Source of the DNA: Chamaea fasciata
Taxonomy: Eukaryota > Chordata > Aves > Passeriformes > Sylviidae
Direction of reading: 5' to 3'
NCBI GenBank assembly: GCA_029207755.1
Contig: JARCOQ010000006.1
Span: forward strand, 6,912,013-6,976,012
Length of the DNA stretch: 64,000 bases
Positions 1 to 12,555 of this stretch are shown piece by piece. The notes under the pieces are model-generated. The model did not search any database. It saw only the letters and a program-made list of their open reading frames with translations, and was not told the origin of the DNA. The number at the start of each line of letters is the position of its first letter. The first letter of the stretch is position 1. The translations under genes and the position numbers were made by a program.

Positions 1-2529
1 AAAGAGAGATGTTTGTGACTCTGCAGCACGTGATGGTCAGCCTTGGACTTTTCAGTTGTAGCAGCTTCTTGGAATGCTTCATTGTTTGCCTGTGTTCCCA
101 TTGCTAATGAACATCTGTATCCACTTTATCATCGGAACCCAGTGACGAAATTATTACTGAACACTAAATTAAGTGTTATGCAATGGTCTTTTGCAAGGAT
201 CCAGAGAACTTTAATGCTTCCTTGAAGATGGTGGGTCTGGAATTGCATGCAGTAATGACCGTATGTTCTGCTTACAGCCTGTGCTCCTTGAAATTAAAGC
301 AGTTGTCTGATTTGGGGCCCTTATTGCATAAAATCCTTTATGAAATCTGGGGGAAGAACCGTAAAATGGCACACATAGCTAGTGGTTGGGATTAATTTGA
401 TTAGGAAAATATTATAAGTCCAAGACTGAAACTGATTCAAGCTTGGGGATCATATTTGCTAATTATATTGAGAAGTGGAAAATAACATCCGTTTCCTAAG
501 GATTCTGAAATGAATTTTCTTTTCCCCCCATCCCATCCTTGCTCTTGTTTAGTACTACTTTGATTAACTTTACCTATGAAAACAAGCAATAGAAGTGAAT
601 GATTTTGTAACTTGTAGGGTAGTGCTTGGCTGCACTACATTTTGTGCCTTGGCAGCTTTCACGTCAGTGTATTAAGTAACCTTAAATCACTGACATACAC
701 AAATGCTGTAGTTTAGTATACAGTGTAAAAATTCCAGTTGAAAATGGTTGATACCATATATTGGTGAAAAAAACCACCCTTTTACCTGCTCTATTGACTA
801 CACTTAATAATGCAAAAAATTATTCTTTTGATAGGAATAATCTGGAGAGAAATCTATTATTCAATGTAATTTAAAAGTGTGTGTAGCTTGCAAGAATCCC
901 TCATTCATACTGATGTTTTCCTCTAAAAAAATCTTGTTGTGTTGTCTAACTGTACTAAAATCTATCACACTGAATCACAGATGTTTGTTTCAAACAATAA
1001 AAAGTGCTCAATTCAGCAGAAACTTGAGCAGTATGCTGAGTTAGCACATTTCAAAATTCCAGACAAATTCGTGTGAATTTTGTTTCTTTAGCCTATGACA
1101 GCATTATTTTGACTTTGAGAGAGCAAAGATTCCTACTTCCCTCATTCCTTGAGCACAGTTTTCATGCACAATTTTCAGTATATCTTCCTTTCCTTTGTTC
1201 ACTGACAAAAATGAAAGATACACCAGCCTGTAGCACTTGGTCTTACATAAAGCAACACTTTCACTTCTTATTTCTTGTATAAAAATAGCCTTTTTCCTAA
1301 TCCAGCAGAGGTTTTGCGTTTTTTTCAGCCCATACTCTAAGAAGGGCCTATAAAATTGCTACGTCTTTTTGTGAACAGCAAAGGAAAGGATTTTATGTTT
1401 ATGACCTCAACTTTAACATTAGCATTTGAAAAAGGGCATCAAACGGTAAATTATGAGTGAATGGAGAGCTTGCCATGAATTTGAATGGATGCATTGTTTC
1501 TAGAACTGTAAGCAGGGAAAGCTGGGATTGCTGTTAAAAATTGCAATATGCCCTTATTTTTTCTTAAATAATTACTTAAATAATTACTCTACTCACTTGA
1601 AACTTGGTGAAACAGTTGAAGGTACAAACATGGGACACTTTTGGTAAGCTGTAGGCATTTGTAAATTATTTTTCTTCTCATCATCAGGTGAAGTGGAGAG
1701 GTTCCTGAGGTTTTCACAGATGTTCAGCCATCAGCTCAACTATGTGTTGGTCTACAAGACAACAAAATTTCTGCATTGTCCAACAGCCTACATCATTCAC
1801 CCCTTGTTGGAGCAACATTTGTGACAGGATTGGACTTGTGTTAGCTTCGACCTCTCCTTGTTTACAACAGTCTACAACTGTCTTTTCCCTTCTCACACTG
1901 TATTTTTTATAACATATGGTCTTTCAGCTGTAGGGCTGGAAAGCCAGATGTCCTCGGCTCTTTTGGTCAATACAATCAGTTATGCTGCCAATCATGAGCC
2001 CTTTAAACCCTGCTACACGAAATTACAGTGAGTTTGCGTTCATATCCTTAGTCTAAACCTATTTACCAGACTCATAATGATGCTCTAAAACAATATCTGT
2101 GCCTCGCCCAGTCATACACAAACTGCTGTATTTCAGTTGTTAAGTAATGGACAAGCAATGAAGCAGCTGTTGGAACATCATGCTGGATTTGTCTCTCTCA
2201 AGCTGAACGACAGAATTTGCCAGGTCATTTAATCAATTTCATACTGATTTAAACTAGATAAAATCAATCATCTTAGCTCATGGATTTGGTAGCTGGAAAG
2301 ATTGTGTCATCTGCATTGCAATGCCATACTTGAAATAATTTTTGTATTATAAAGGAAAAGATCCTTTCCAGACTTCACAACATAGCAACCCAATCCCTGT
2401 TAAACTGCTGTGTGCAAGACAACTAAAACTGTAATTCTGAAATGACCAATTTGTAAACTAAGAGGCTTTGTGAAGTGATCAATCAAAATATGAATTTGAA
2501 TGGCTAGTTTTCCTCAAACATGAGTTAAA
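1..2529. other. AT-rich unique sequence, no gene recognised
   Basis: All short open frames here are under about 70 codons and lack codon bias or recognisable domains. No repeat family was recognised. It probably represents intergenic or intronic DNA. Confidence 0.6.
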
Positions 2530-2632
2530 ATAATCTAATCAATAGAGATTAGATTATAATCTTTTCAAATAGGGAAAAAATCCATGCAATTAGACCATGG
2601 ATTTGCTCTAAATTAGAGCAAAATTTAGAGCC
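2530..2632. repeat. Cluster of inverted repeats with TAATC/GATTA cores
   Basis: Arms 2530-2540 and 2547-2557 are perfectly complementary (11 bp, 6-nt loop) and contain TAATC twice and GATTA twice; a fifth TAATC follows at 2557-2561. Arms 2602-2611 and 2613-2622 form a second, 10-bp inverted repeat around a single base. TCCATG (2581-2586) and CATGGA (2597-2602) pair as well. TAATC is a homeodomain-type core, but no regulatory role is shown by sequence alone. Confidence 0.7.
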
Positions 2633-2716
2633 GGTAATTTTTTGTGTATGTGTGTGTTTTAATAAACCATTTGTTTTCTGTATTTCACTGGCAACCCATG
2701 CATTGAGAAATTAAAA

Positions 2717-2738
2717 CAAAAAAAAAAACCCAAACAAA

Positions 2739-2777
<39 letters not shown>
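2717..2777. repeat. A-rich tract ending in a 38-bp poly(A) run
   Basis: An A-rich stretch with a few C interruptions is followed by an uninterrupted run of A at 2740-2777. It could be the tail of a retrocopy or simple slippage expansion. No retrocopied gene was recognised just upstream, and I could not define target-site duplications. Confidence 0.85.
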
Positions 2778-2779
<2 letters not shown>

Positions 2780-3368
2780 AACTTTCATTCGGGAAGTTTC
2801 ATTTTCTATCTACAATGTAAACCAAACTCAATCTAGATTATATTTACAAGAAGACATTGAAACATTTGTGGTGTTTTGAAAGGAGAGTTGCAAACTTTGA
2901 TTTGCACAGGGGATCATGAAGGTGTGAGGAGAAGGAAGAAAAAGTAACCTGCCTAATTAGTGTGACTTTGAGAGCCAACATCTATACCCTTTCACTGTGC
3001 AGGGTTTTCTTTCAGATATAGCAGATTTTGCCCAATTTAGAACTTCAAGAACAGCCGTTCAGAACCAATGTGCCCTCACTGAAGATAAAGACATGATGCT
3101 GACTAAAAGGGGTCAAGACGTGAAGGAGGAATGCACTTGTCTAATATTCAAGCACAAGAGAGCACTCTTAGGTGCCCAGCCTCCTTGCCTGTGGTTGGCA
3201 GAAGTCACAGTTGGATGCTTTGGTTGCCTTTACAGTGGGAATTTGTGGGGATCTGTGTGCCCCAGGGTGACCTCAGCAACAATTCATGCAGGCAGGCATG
3301 AGTTTCCAAGCCACATATCAGAGCTTGGTGTGCTTTTCATATTTAATTTGATACTTATCCTCAATGTA
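2778..3368. other. Unique sequence with a 152-codon open frame of unknown nature
   Basis: The + strand is open from 2997 to 3455 (152 codons, non-ATG at the given start). The peptide has no domain I recognise and partly overlaps the palindromic cluster downstream. It is probably a chance open frame. Confidence 0.4.
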
Positions 3369-3489
3369 GACTTCATAAAGTCTGTACTGCCTCCTGCATG
3401 CTTCATAAAGTCCACATCAGGGCCACACTCCAGAACAGTGGAGTGCACTTTATAAAGTGCAAATTGGCTATGCAAACTTTATTAAGTAT
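3369..3489. repeat. Palindrome cluster around CTTNATAAAGT-like units
   Basis: GACTTCATAAAGTC (3369-3382) and GCTTCATAAAGTC (3400-3412) are direct copies that are themselves near-palindromes. 3444-3461 is a perfect 18-bp palindrome (TGCACTTTATAAAGTGCA). A related ACTTTATTAAGT lies near 3477-3488. CACTCC (3426-3431) and GGAGTG (3440-3445) form a further hairpin directly beside the 18-bp palindrome. Confidence 0.7.
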
Positions 3490-5109
3490 ACAAACCTGCC
3501 AATAATGTCTAATCACTCCCCAACAAATTCATCATGCTACTCGAAAGCATTGTTTTTCATCATGTTCAGCAGCTTAAAATCATTTTTGCTTTCCAGTTTC
3601 AGCATTTTAATGCTTCATGAGCCAAATAAAACCAGGAAAATGTCAATGAGGTGAGAATACCTCTGTTGTTTGACTCCCTTGGTGCAAGTATTCAAACATG
3701 TGACTTGGTTTACCTCAAACTGTGCAGAGAATTCTCATCATTGGGACTGAATTTGTGTTGGGACTAAATCTACGTAGAATTTGAGGCACACATATTTGGA
3801 TGAGCTGAATCAGGGGCCGGGATTCTTTTCAAAACATACAATTCTGTAGTGAGGAGGGTAATGCCTGCTTAAAGATTAACATCTGGCACTGGATTCCCAT
3901 GAGAATGTAAAACAAATTAAATCTTTTACTCTTAGCACCTTGAAGAGTGTTTTTGATGTCCATTGATACTTCTAAATCTTTCCTACAGACATTTCACAGA
4001 CTTACAGATATTTGCTTGTAGCCATGTAGAGAAGAATTGCCTTAGTCTAGAAAGAGAGCCATGTAGGGAGAAGAGTTTAACTTAAATGTGAGCTTTCTCC
4101 ATCTCAGACAAGTCCTCTAACCCATCTGGCTGTGGAGTAAAGGTGAGAAAAGCCACAGTTCCTCCAGGCTAATCTTGTGCTAAGCCCAGTATGGCAGATA
4201 CATCTGGAGAGTGCAACCACATGTGGCCTTGAAGCCAAGTTAAAAGGTTGGATTCTTCTCGTTTTTCATTGTTGCAAGCTCTGTGCTTAGATTCTTGCCA
4301 TTTTTCAGACTTAGAAAACTCTAAAGTGTCTTCAGTAACAACCATTCAGATAAATTTGTAAGTCCTAGGAAGAACTGTGAGTATTGCAAATCCCAGCATA
4401 GATCCATTTGAAGCTTCATACAATCTGCTAATGCCTTTTTGTTATACATTTTTGCTCAAAATTTTAGTATTTGTGAGACTGGATGGCATACGGTGGCACT
4501 TTGTGAATTTTTTGTGTTTGAGTATCATCAGTTCTCCATAGTTTTTGGGTTTCCATTCCAGAGGACCATTTAATTTGCTCTGGCTATCTGGAGGTGTTTC
4601 AAGTTGGCAATCAGCATCTAAGCCCATTCCTTGCTGTCTACTGCTTTCCCCTTCTTAATTTGTAATCCTTAATTTTTCTGTTTCTTCTGTCTTACTGCTG
4701 AAGGCTCGGTGCATCCTGTGGGTGTGGTAGCCACACAGACACAAGATCACTCTTGGTGTGCAGCTCTCATAGCTGTACTCAATTCTGAGGCCCTGGATAC
4801 AAAAATATTTGAAGGAGAGGAAGACATCAGGAGACCTTGAGAACACCATCTTACCTGGATGGTCAAGGAGCTGAAGAACAAAGAGTGAGCAGAAACAGAG
4901 ATGGTAAAGGGAGATCTTGCTGCAACCAAATTGAGAGTATGGAGAGGACAAACCTGGAGTCCCGTGGCCATGGACTTGAGCTGAAAGAGAAATTCTGATA
5001 AGATAAATGGAGAAGGGTTTTCATCATGAGGTGGATTACTCAGGCGCACAGATCTCGAGAGATTTGCAAACACCAGCTTTGGACATATGCAAAACTCAAA
5101 AAGTCCCTG
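3490..5109. other. Unique sequence, no gene recognised
   Basis: Two overlapping minus-strand open frames (4655-4951 and 4747-5073, about 100 codons each) sit in different frames of the same stretch and show no domain. They are most likely chance. No repeat family was recognised. Confidence 0.5.
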
Positions 5110-5197
5110 TGTAAGCTGATGTAGCTGGACCTGCTCTGAACTCTGTTTTGGGCTAGATGATGTCCTTTCAACCCATATAGTTTTCTGTGATTGTATA
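5110..5197 (+). mobile_element. CR1 LINE 3'-end remnant
   Basis: The stretch has the degenerate layout of an avian CR1 tail: a GGACCTGCTCTGAACTC-like segment, then GGGCTAGATGATGTCCTTTCAACC, ending in TTCTGTGATT, which resembles the CR1 terminal octamer. Described by eye only; heavily diverged and old. Confidence 0.6.
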
Positions 5198-8100
5198 AGG
5201 AAAAAAATTCAGTATTTTACCAAGTACAGAATTACACTGCGTATTACACAGCGAAATGCATTTTATAGACTGAAGAGTTTGTGCTCCAAATAAAACCAAG
5301 TCTTGTGTGTGTGTGTGTTTGTGTAGGGACTGGGGGTGCACTGAGATGAAGTGATTTGCTGATGTTCTACCGAAATTCAGTGATGAAAGAAGAAAGTTTT
5401 ATCTCAGTTTCATTCTTTCCACTGTCAGGGTTCAGACCATGGTGAGCAGGAAGCATTGTGAGGTTACACAGGATGGAAGGATTGCAAGAGTCGGATGAAT
5501 GTTTGGGTTCTTTCACTTATGAAAGATATTTTTGGCTATGACATTTTGCATCAGTTAAGGAAAAAGTCTCACTTGCAGCAGTGTGATACCCAGATAGACA
5601 CCCTATCACTGTTACAGGAACCATTTAATATGAAGATGCAAAAAAATTCTTTCTGTTTCTGTAATTTCCTCTGATCACTCCAGGCCAGTTCTGGGCAGTG
5701 GGCTACCAGTCACCTTTCTGTGAAATCCCTAAATATCCCTATGTTTAAGTAGTTCCAGTGTTACAGGACGTGAGAATAAGTTTGTTTGCAAAAGTTATTT
5801 GAAAAAAGTAACTCTCTTTATATTCTCTCTCAATGGACCACAAATTAAAATATAGTGAGAATACTGAATAAGTAATTTCCAAGGAGATTCACAGTGGCTT
5901 GCTAAAGAAGACAGATAAAAAATGACCCCTTTACATACATGATGCATTTTGATTCCTCCACCCTCCCTTTAATAATTAGAAACATGGTTCCACTGATAGA
6001 CTTTACAAAACCATTCTGGGGATTCATGAATTTAAAAGAAAAAAAATAAACTAGATGTGAATAATTCATAGTTAAATAGCTCTGGGCCAAGATATTGCTT
6101 CAGTATTTCCAAGTATGCAGGTTTTATTATTCTCTTAAAGTATGAATAAAAACAAGGTTGTTTTATCACACTTGGACTAATCAATGATATGCCTGAAGCA
6201 CAGTTGGCAGTAAATGATCCGTTTTAGTTTAAAACATTATTTAAATCGATGTGTATTGTAAGGGAGTCATAAAAATCTTCAAATTAAAGGGTTTTGAGCC
6301 ATAAAAATAAGTAATATTTTTAAGGGTTTTTTAAGGCAGTAATGTTTCCAAGTAAATAGGAGATGGGCCAAGCAGTTCCCTCTGAATTACCCTTCATCAG
6401 GTTTTCACACTCTATTAAGGTAACCTTCATGAAATATCTTTACATTACACTTCATGATGTAATTTGAACGCATTAGGATTAATTTGCCAATAAACTTCAG
6501 GTAAAATATGGAATATGGTACCCCCAAAAACTTATGAACTCTCTCTGTTTATCTTGGGCCACATACATGAGGGTTTCCAACGTAAAGTTTGCGGGTAAAA
6601 AGTGACCCTTGCAACTACAGTGCTTTATCCAGGAGTGAGCTCCTTGCCAGAGTGGTAGAGCTGTAGGTCTGTACTCTGGATTTCAGAGGTTTTAGCTTGT
6701 ACCCCAAATGCAATACACTGGGATACCAGTGAGCCAGTGATGGCTTTGTAGACAATTTCTTAAAGAATATTCCTTTACCACCCAAGGTTCCTCCAAGTTT
6801 CTCTAAGACAGCCAACTTTCAACAAAGTCCTGAGTCCTCCTCCCATCTAAAGCATGGGTTACCTGTTGTAGAAGATCCAACATGACCCTTGGCAGGATCC
6901 TATGGATGAGTTTTAGGCGCTGTGATGTCACTTAATGACATCTTAGAGATGTGAAAAAGATTTCCAGGGCAGTGCCCTTTATGACAGGGATTTTTGCCTT
7001 GTCTGGGTTTTTCATACAAATATTTAAAGCTGCTTTTAATAGCTGCCACTCTGATGCTGAGGATCTAACACAGCAGCCAGGGAATCACCCAAGAGAGCAG
7101 AGGAGAGAGGTTTTGAAGTTTCTTTGTTCTTTACTTCCAGCTCTCATTCTCATTTGCAGGCAGCTTCTCCATCTGCAGTTCTAGAGAACCCCCCATTGCA
7201 GGTTTTGGTTCAAAGGCAATGAATATTCCATATGTGTCATGTCAGACATGCCATACTGAGGTTTGGAGTCCATTCACAGAAGGTGAGACTTCCAGAGTTT
7301 ATTCCCACTGCCTTTGATTATAAAGCAACGAGAGTGAATGGAAATACTGACAACAGGATTTATTTCATAGTGGAAAACTGGCATGTGTTATCTCACAGTC
7401 TTCATAACTATTATTTCCTTCTAAAAAGTTATGTAAAATATACGAGCTAAGTACATAGAGAGCTGAGTTCTTCTAATCCTCAGCATTTTATGCAAACTAA
7501 CTGGCAAGAAAACCCAGCTTAGCGAGAAATCTTTCTCACTAAGTAGGACAAGAACTGGATGTGTCCAAATATCAGGAGGCAAAATTCCATTTTGTAGGAT
7601 TTCCATGCATTAGTGGAGAGAAAACAGTGAGATCCTCAGAACAGGACTATTCTTACAGGATTTCTGACTTCTTTATGGACCCAAGAGTTCTGCATCACCA
7701 GAATGGAGCTCAAGGTCTGTTTTACTTCCTATGGCACATCTTCTGTTGTCTTACAGCAAAACCAATTCCCATAGGATTGAGGTCTTGCAATATCCTGTTT
7801 GTAAATGGAGATAGTTAGGACATGGCAAAGCTTCTTGTCATTTGTTCCCTTTCTGTGCTTGAGAGCCATCTCTGATAGACTCGAAGCCTAAATTTAGCCA
7901 GGGCCAAAACGTTCAGGGCTGAGCTCACCAAACCACAGCAAGCTGACCTGTCTTATTGCTCTCTGAGGATGCTGTAATTTCCCAGCTTTGCTGGAAACTT
8001 GCATTTTACCACTTGCCCAAGGTCCCCCAGGAGCTGATGGTAGAATAGGCAGCTGAAAATCAAAGGAAATTTGGTTATGCTGCCTTGGGAAAAACAAGGG

Positions 8101-9622
8101 GCTGGAAATTGAGAACAGGTAAAATTTGAGTGTTGAGGTGAGAGATCCTCGGAGTCACCTACTCTACTTTTCTACAGGATGGAATTTAGCCATTTTCTGT
8201 CATTTCACCAATAGGTTTGTGAAGCTGGAAGGTGAAATTTTTACTACTTTTGTGCATTTCTTTTTCCTCCTGCTGAAGGCAAAAAGAGAGGAGAAGGCAG
8301 GACATGTATGCAGTGCTTGGAGATGTAAGGGGCCACAAAGTGAGGATCCTGACTTTGAGTCAGGCCAGTGGGATATGCCAAGGAAGCCCCTGCTGTGAGC
8401 ATCTCCTGGCCAGTCTCACCCTGGCTCATCTTCAGGTTCCTCCTCCCATCCCCAACTCTAGCCAAGAATTTCCTTATTTTACAGCTACAGTCCCCTTATC
8501 TAGGGGATGTTCTGGAGCTTGAGAAGGTCTGGTTCATTTTGGATGATATTTTGCTTAAAAAGAAATGTCTGACTAGAGTAGAGAGCTGATTCTCTTATCC
8601 GTTTTCTTGTTCCTCTGGCAGAAAAATCCTGGCACTATCTTGAAGGAACATATTATATTTCCAGTGAAAGGAAATAATTCCAGTCATTCTCAAGTAATCC
8701 CTCTTATCCACTACTGCATTAATAGTACAGGTCCTTAAAAAGAAACCCATCTTACTTTTTTTTTGTCTAAAATGGAGTCACTGAATAAGGAGACAGGAAA
8801 TTGAAAATCTATTATTTTTTTTTTTATTTTGAATTGGAGGAGAAGCTATCTCCTCACACTCACTGCCAGAAATCCTGAGAAAAATTTCAAACTAATAAAT
8901 AGCATTATTCTTATTGAAAATTTTGCAGAAATATTTGGCAGTAAAGAAAGACCAGTCATAGATTCTTTAGAGTATAAGGTTTAAAATGGAAAGTCTGACA
9001 CATTCTTCAGCTGTAATAACACAAATGGGATCACTATAATTTTCAGTTCTGATTATATGTTACAAAATCACTGCCAAATACCCATATATTCAAGAGCCTG
9101 CAGAAAACAATCTGCAAAAAGAAATATGGAGAACTACAGAAGAAAAGTACAGGCAGCTGTAAATGTAGGAAATATAATGATAAATCCAAACCTAAAATCA
9201 AGATACTGTTGATAACTAGTCAGAGGAATTTCACTCATACCCTATCAAATTGAATTTAATCACTGACAATTTCCATTATCTCAGAATACAGTGATTTATT
9301 TGCAGACATTCTAAGACAAAAAGCCTTTCTAAGATGGGATTAATTTTGAGAAGATAAGTACTAAGCAGGAAAGAAATTATAGGGGTGTTATACCCAAACT
9401 GCATAATATAAACCATGGAAATTCAGACTCAAGGTTACATCAAGGAGAAACAACCAAGTTCTAAAAATTCATTTGTTTCAGTCACATGAAAATTAGTACT
9501 TTTCTCATTGGAAAAGAGGCATTTTGTTGACAGTGCAGTTCAGAATACTGGGATTAAACAAAGATAAAGAGAAGATAAGGAAAGCTGGTTTAGCATGAAT
9601 GCAGAACAACGGTTCATGATAA
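5198..9622. other. AT-rich unique sequence
   Basis: It contains a short TG dinucleotide run at 5304-5318. Open frames up to 90 codons around 8.1-8.6 kb overlap one another in several frames, as expected for locally higher GC rather than coding sequence. No gene or repeat family was recognised. Confidence 0.5.

Positions 9623-9658
<36 letters not shown>
9623..9658. repeat. (TATC)9 microsatellite
   Basis: Nine perfect tandem TATC units. TTCATGAT occurs on both sides (9613-9620 and 9661-9668), and a hairpin, CACTTCAT-G-ATGAAGTG (9658-9674), abuts the right edge. Confidence 0.97.
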
Positions 9659-9674
9659 ACTTCATGATGAAGTG

Positions 9675-11835
9675 TTTGATTGTGAGACTGCAAAATAGGA
9701 GTAATAAATGGGCCTTTTTCCCATGAGATTTCATTCATTCTTTGTAACTGCTTATAGTTGGTTTGCAAGAGTTTTGCTGAGAGAGAAAAATGAAAACATG
9801 GACCTGTTAAAAGATGGAGCCCTCATTTCTTTGTGATGAGAAATGCATAGTAAACTGCTAACACAGATTTCTGTAAATTGAGATAAATATCCTCGCAAAT
9901 ATAATAAGACACATAACAAAATATAAGGAAAGAAAAATTTTCAGGTGTGAATGGGCAGAAATTAATGGTTTAAAATGCATTAATTACAGTATTTTGAGCA
10001 AAATTCTCTGGATTGTAACTGTCCTTGAGTGCTTGATGTTTCCTCAAAACTGACACATTTGCATTTCATATTTTTCTTCTGCCAGCCTGTATTTTCACTT
10101 CAGTCTATATTGGCTAAGCAATGAGCATCCTTAAAAAGAGATAGCTGCAGGAATGTGGGCATAGGAATGTGACTTAGTGTTTAGGACATTGTAATTATGC
10201 TGCTGAACCATTGCCTATGCATTGGCTCTCCTAATTAGAGTAATTAGTAGAAAATACAGACTCCAAAATTAGGGTGAGGACCATATGAGTTATGGTCATC
10301 CATTTCTACCTTTGTGACAGCTGTGGTGAGGTTTGAATTAAAATTATTAATTATGTCTCCATGGGGTGATTTTCAATGTCTGTTTGTCAGGGTCTGTTTT
10401 TCACTAATATGAATTCATCTTCCTGAACCTTCCTCCAGCCTAAAAGCCCATTTCCAAAATGTCCGTTTCTCCTTCCTGCATGACTGACTGTGACTGCTTA
10501 TGTGAATGCTGTTTGTAGAAGCACAAAACACTGGAATTCTTAACCAAAATATGTGTTTGAATAGCAGCAATTATTGCAGAACTGTAAACTTCAGTGGGGC
10601 TCTGCAGTTGGAAGTTTTTGAATTTTCCAAAGAGTCAAGTTGTGTCTGATGGGTAAAAAGATCTCACTGTTTTACAGGGTAAAGAGAAGTACCAAGGAAA
10701 AAGCCCTCATGATTCTGAATTTGGGCACTTGAAAGGTTATGTTGGCATCTAACGAAGCCTCCTTTCTTGTTTCATTTTGGAAGCAGAATTAGGCTTGTGG
10801 CTCCAGCACACTTCATTAAAAAGGTCCTCAGATTTTCATTGGAAGGTGAGGAGCCTGCCAGATGCTAGCATAAAGGCATCTCATTTATTTTACTAAGAGA
10901 GGGTGTTGCTGTTTAATATCGGATCTTCCTATGATCTTGCAGTAAATTGCCCAAGGTCATCCAATGCCTGTGGGAAAGTCCTGAGGGGTTTTTGACTCAC
11001 TTCTTCCCTCTGAAACACAATGAGCCCAGTAATTCGCTGCTGTTTGGGAGCCAGAAGGTTATGCATAGAGAAACTTCCTCCTGAACAAACCCACCAAAAA
11101 ATGACACGTGCACTCAGATCTGGAGACTGACTCTTTTGGTTTTCCCTGGCCGGTTTTGAGGCTGCAAACTTTTTCATACCAGTGTTCCAATTCCAGAAAC
11201 ACCTCAGACTTTGGCATAAATCCTTTAGTGCCCACTTTTCCAATCCATATAAAAGTACTGGAGAAGCACAGACCTCTCCATATTCTTTTTAAAATAGAAG
11301 TTTTGGGGAAGCCTCTATTTTAACCTTTTGTCTTGCACATTTTTCTGAAAGAATTGGAGATGCAAGTGCTAGTTCTATATCCTTGACCAGTCTGAAACAA
11401 AGCATCCTTCCTTCTCTCCACTGTGTTTTGTAACCTATGAAATAGGCTTGTTTCCTGAACATTGTCATAAAATATGTCCTTCCAGCCCTCTTCTAGTGAT
11501 GACAATACACAGGCTTTCTCCCTTTTGGGAAGCAGAGAAGGAAAAGAAAGATTTCAAAGTGAAGAACAGGGGATTTTGTGAGGGGCAGGTGATGCTCCAG
11601 AGCCAGGTGCAATGAAGAAAGGTGTGGCTAGAAGAAGGTGGAATGGCAGAATATTCATCTGAGCTGATGTTGTGGCTGGAGGGGGCATCTGGCCAGCATG
11701 CTGTGGGGCTGTTGAATGGCTAGTCCATGAATCTGGACTTGAAAGTGTTCCTGAAATCAGACCTAAACACAGAGCAGATCTTATAAATCCCGCATTTATG
11801 ATTTCATGAAGTTGTAATCAGCTGAACAAGGACAG
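9675..11835. other. Unique sequence, no gene recognised
   Basis: A 104-codon minus-strand open frame at 10929-11243 overlaps a 71-codon plus-strand frame. Neither has recognisable domains. The 10.2-10.36 kb part is rich in AATTA-type homeodomain cores, which is expected in AT-rich DNA. Confidence 0.45.
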
Positions 11836-11855
11836 CTCTGTTCCATGGAACAGAG
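11836..11855. repeat. Perfect 20-bp palindrome
   Basis: CTCTGTTCCATGGAACAGAG reads identically on both strands. It contains TGTTCC/GGAACA, a half-site similar to steroid-receptor half-sites but in everted arrangement. Function is unknown. Confidence 0.85.
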
Positions 11856-12436
11856 TTAAAAGCTTCTGGTTATTAGATTTGGGACATTAAAGCAGAGAGC
11901 TTAAATACTGGCTGCACTACTTCTAACTCTTGGCCTGAAAGGAAAAATCTGCTGCTCTCAGGAGCCCACAAACTGGCATATCAGCTGGGGCACCATATTC
12001 CTTGGTCTGGCAGCAAAAATAGCCATGGGAGGCAAGAAATGCAAACATTTAGATCTGGGAAATGTGTGAGCAGCAAGTGCTAAACCATTCTGGAGGGAGT
12101 GGTGTGTAAAAGAGGAAAAAGCTTCCAGACAAATCTTCCCAAAAAAACCCCAGATCTCTGTGATTAATCTCTTAAACTGGAGACCCAGAAGCAAGTGAAA
12201 GATAGTGAGGAATACTCAGGATTTTTAAATTATTATGACATTTAAAAAAAATGTTGTATTTATTTCAGGCTTCTATGAATTCTGGAATGATTAAGTTTAC
12301 CATCAGATTATCATCTCTAAAGCAGTGTGTAGTAGAGGGCTGTGCTTAGTGTGATTGGGTTTTGTGTTCAGACTCATCCCACTGAGTGCAGGACGGGAGA
12401 CCAAGGGATCATCTTCAGCATGTTTATTAACAGATT

Positions 12437-12555
12437 AAAAAAAAAAAAGAAAAAAAAAGGAAAAAAGACAAAAGACTAAGGAAAAGAATAAAGAAGAATC
12501 TTTACAAAAAAGAATAAAGGAATCTTTTCCTGAAAAAAAAGATAAAAAAGAGGGC
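12437..12555. repeat. A/purine-rich low-complexity tract
   Basis: Repeated poly(A) blocks are interspersed with G and AATAAAG-like words over about 120 bp. No retrocopy was recognised upstream. Confidence 0.8.

Noticed and set aside
2997..3475. Opposed open frames over the palindrome cluster as a gene pair
   Set aside because: Palindromes make both strands look alike, and neither peptide has a recognisable feature.
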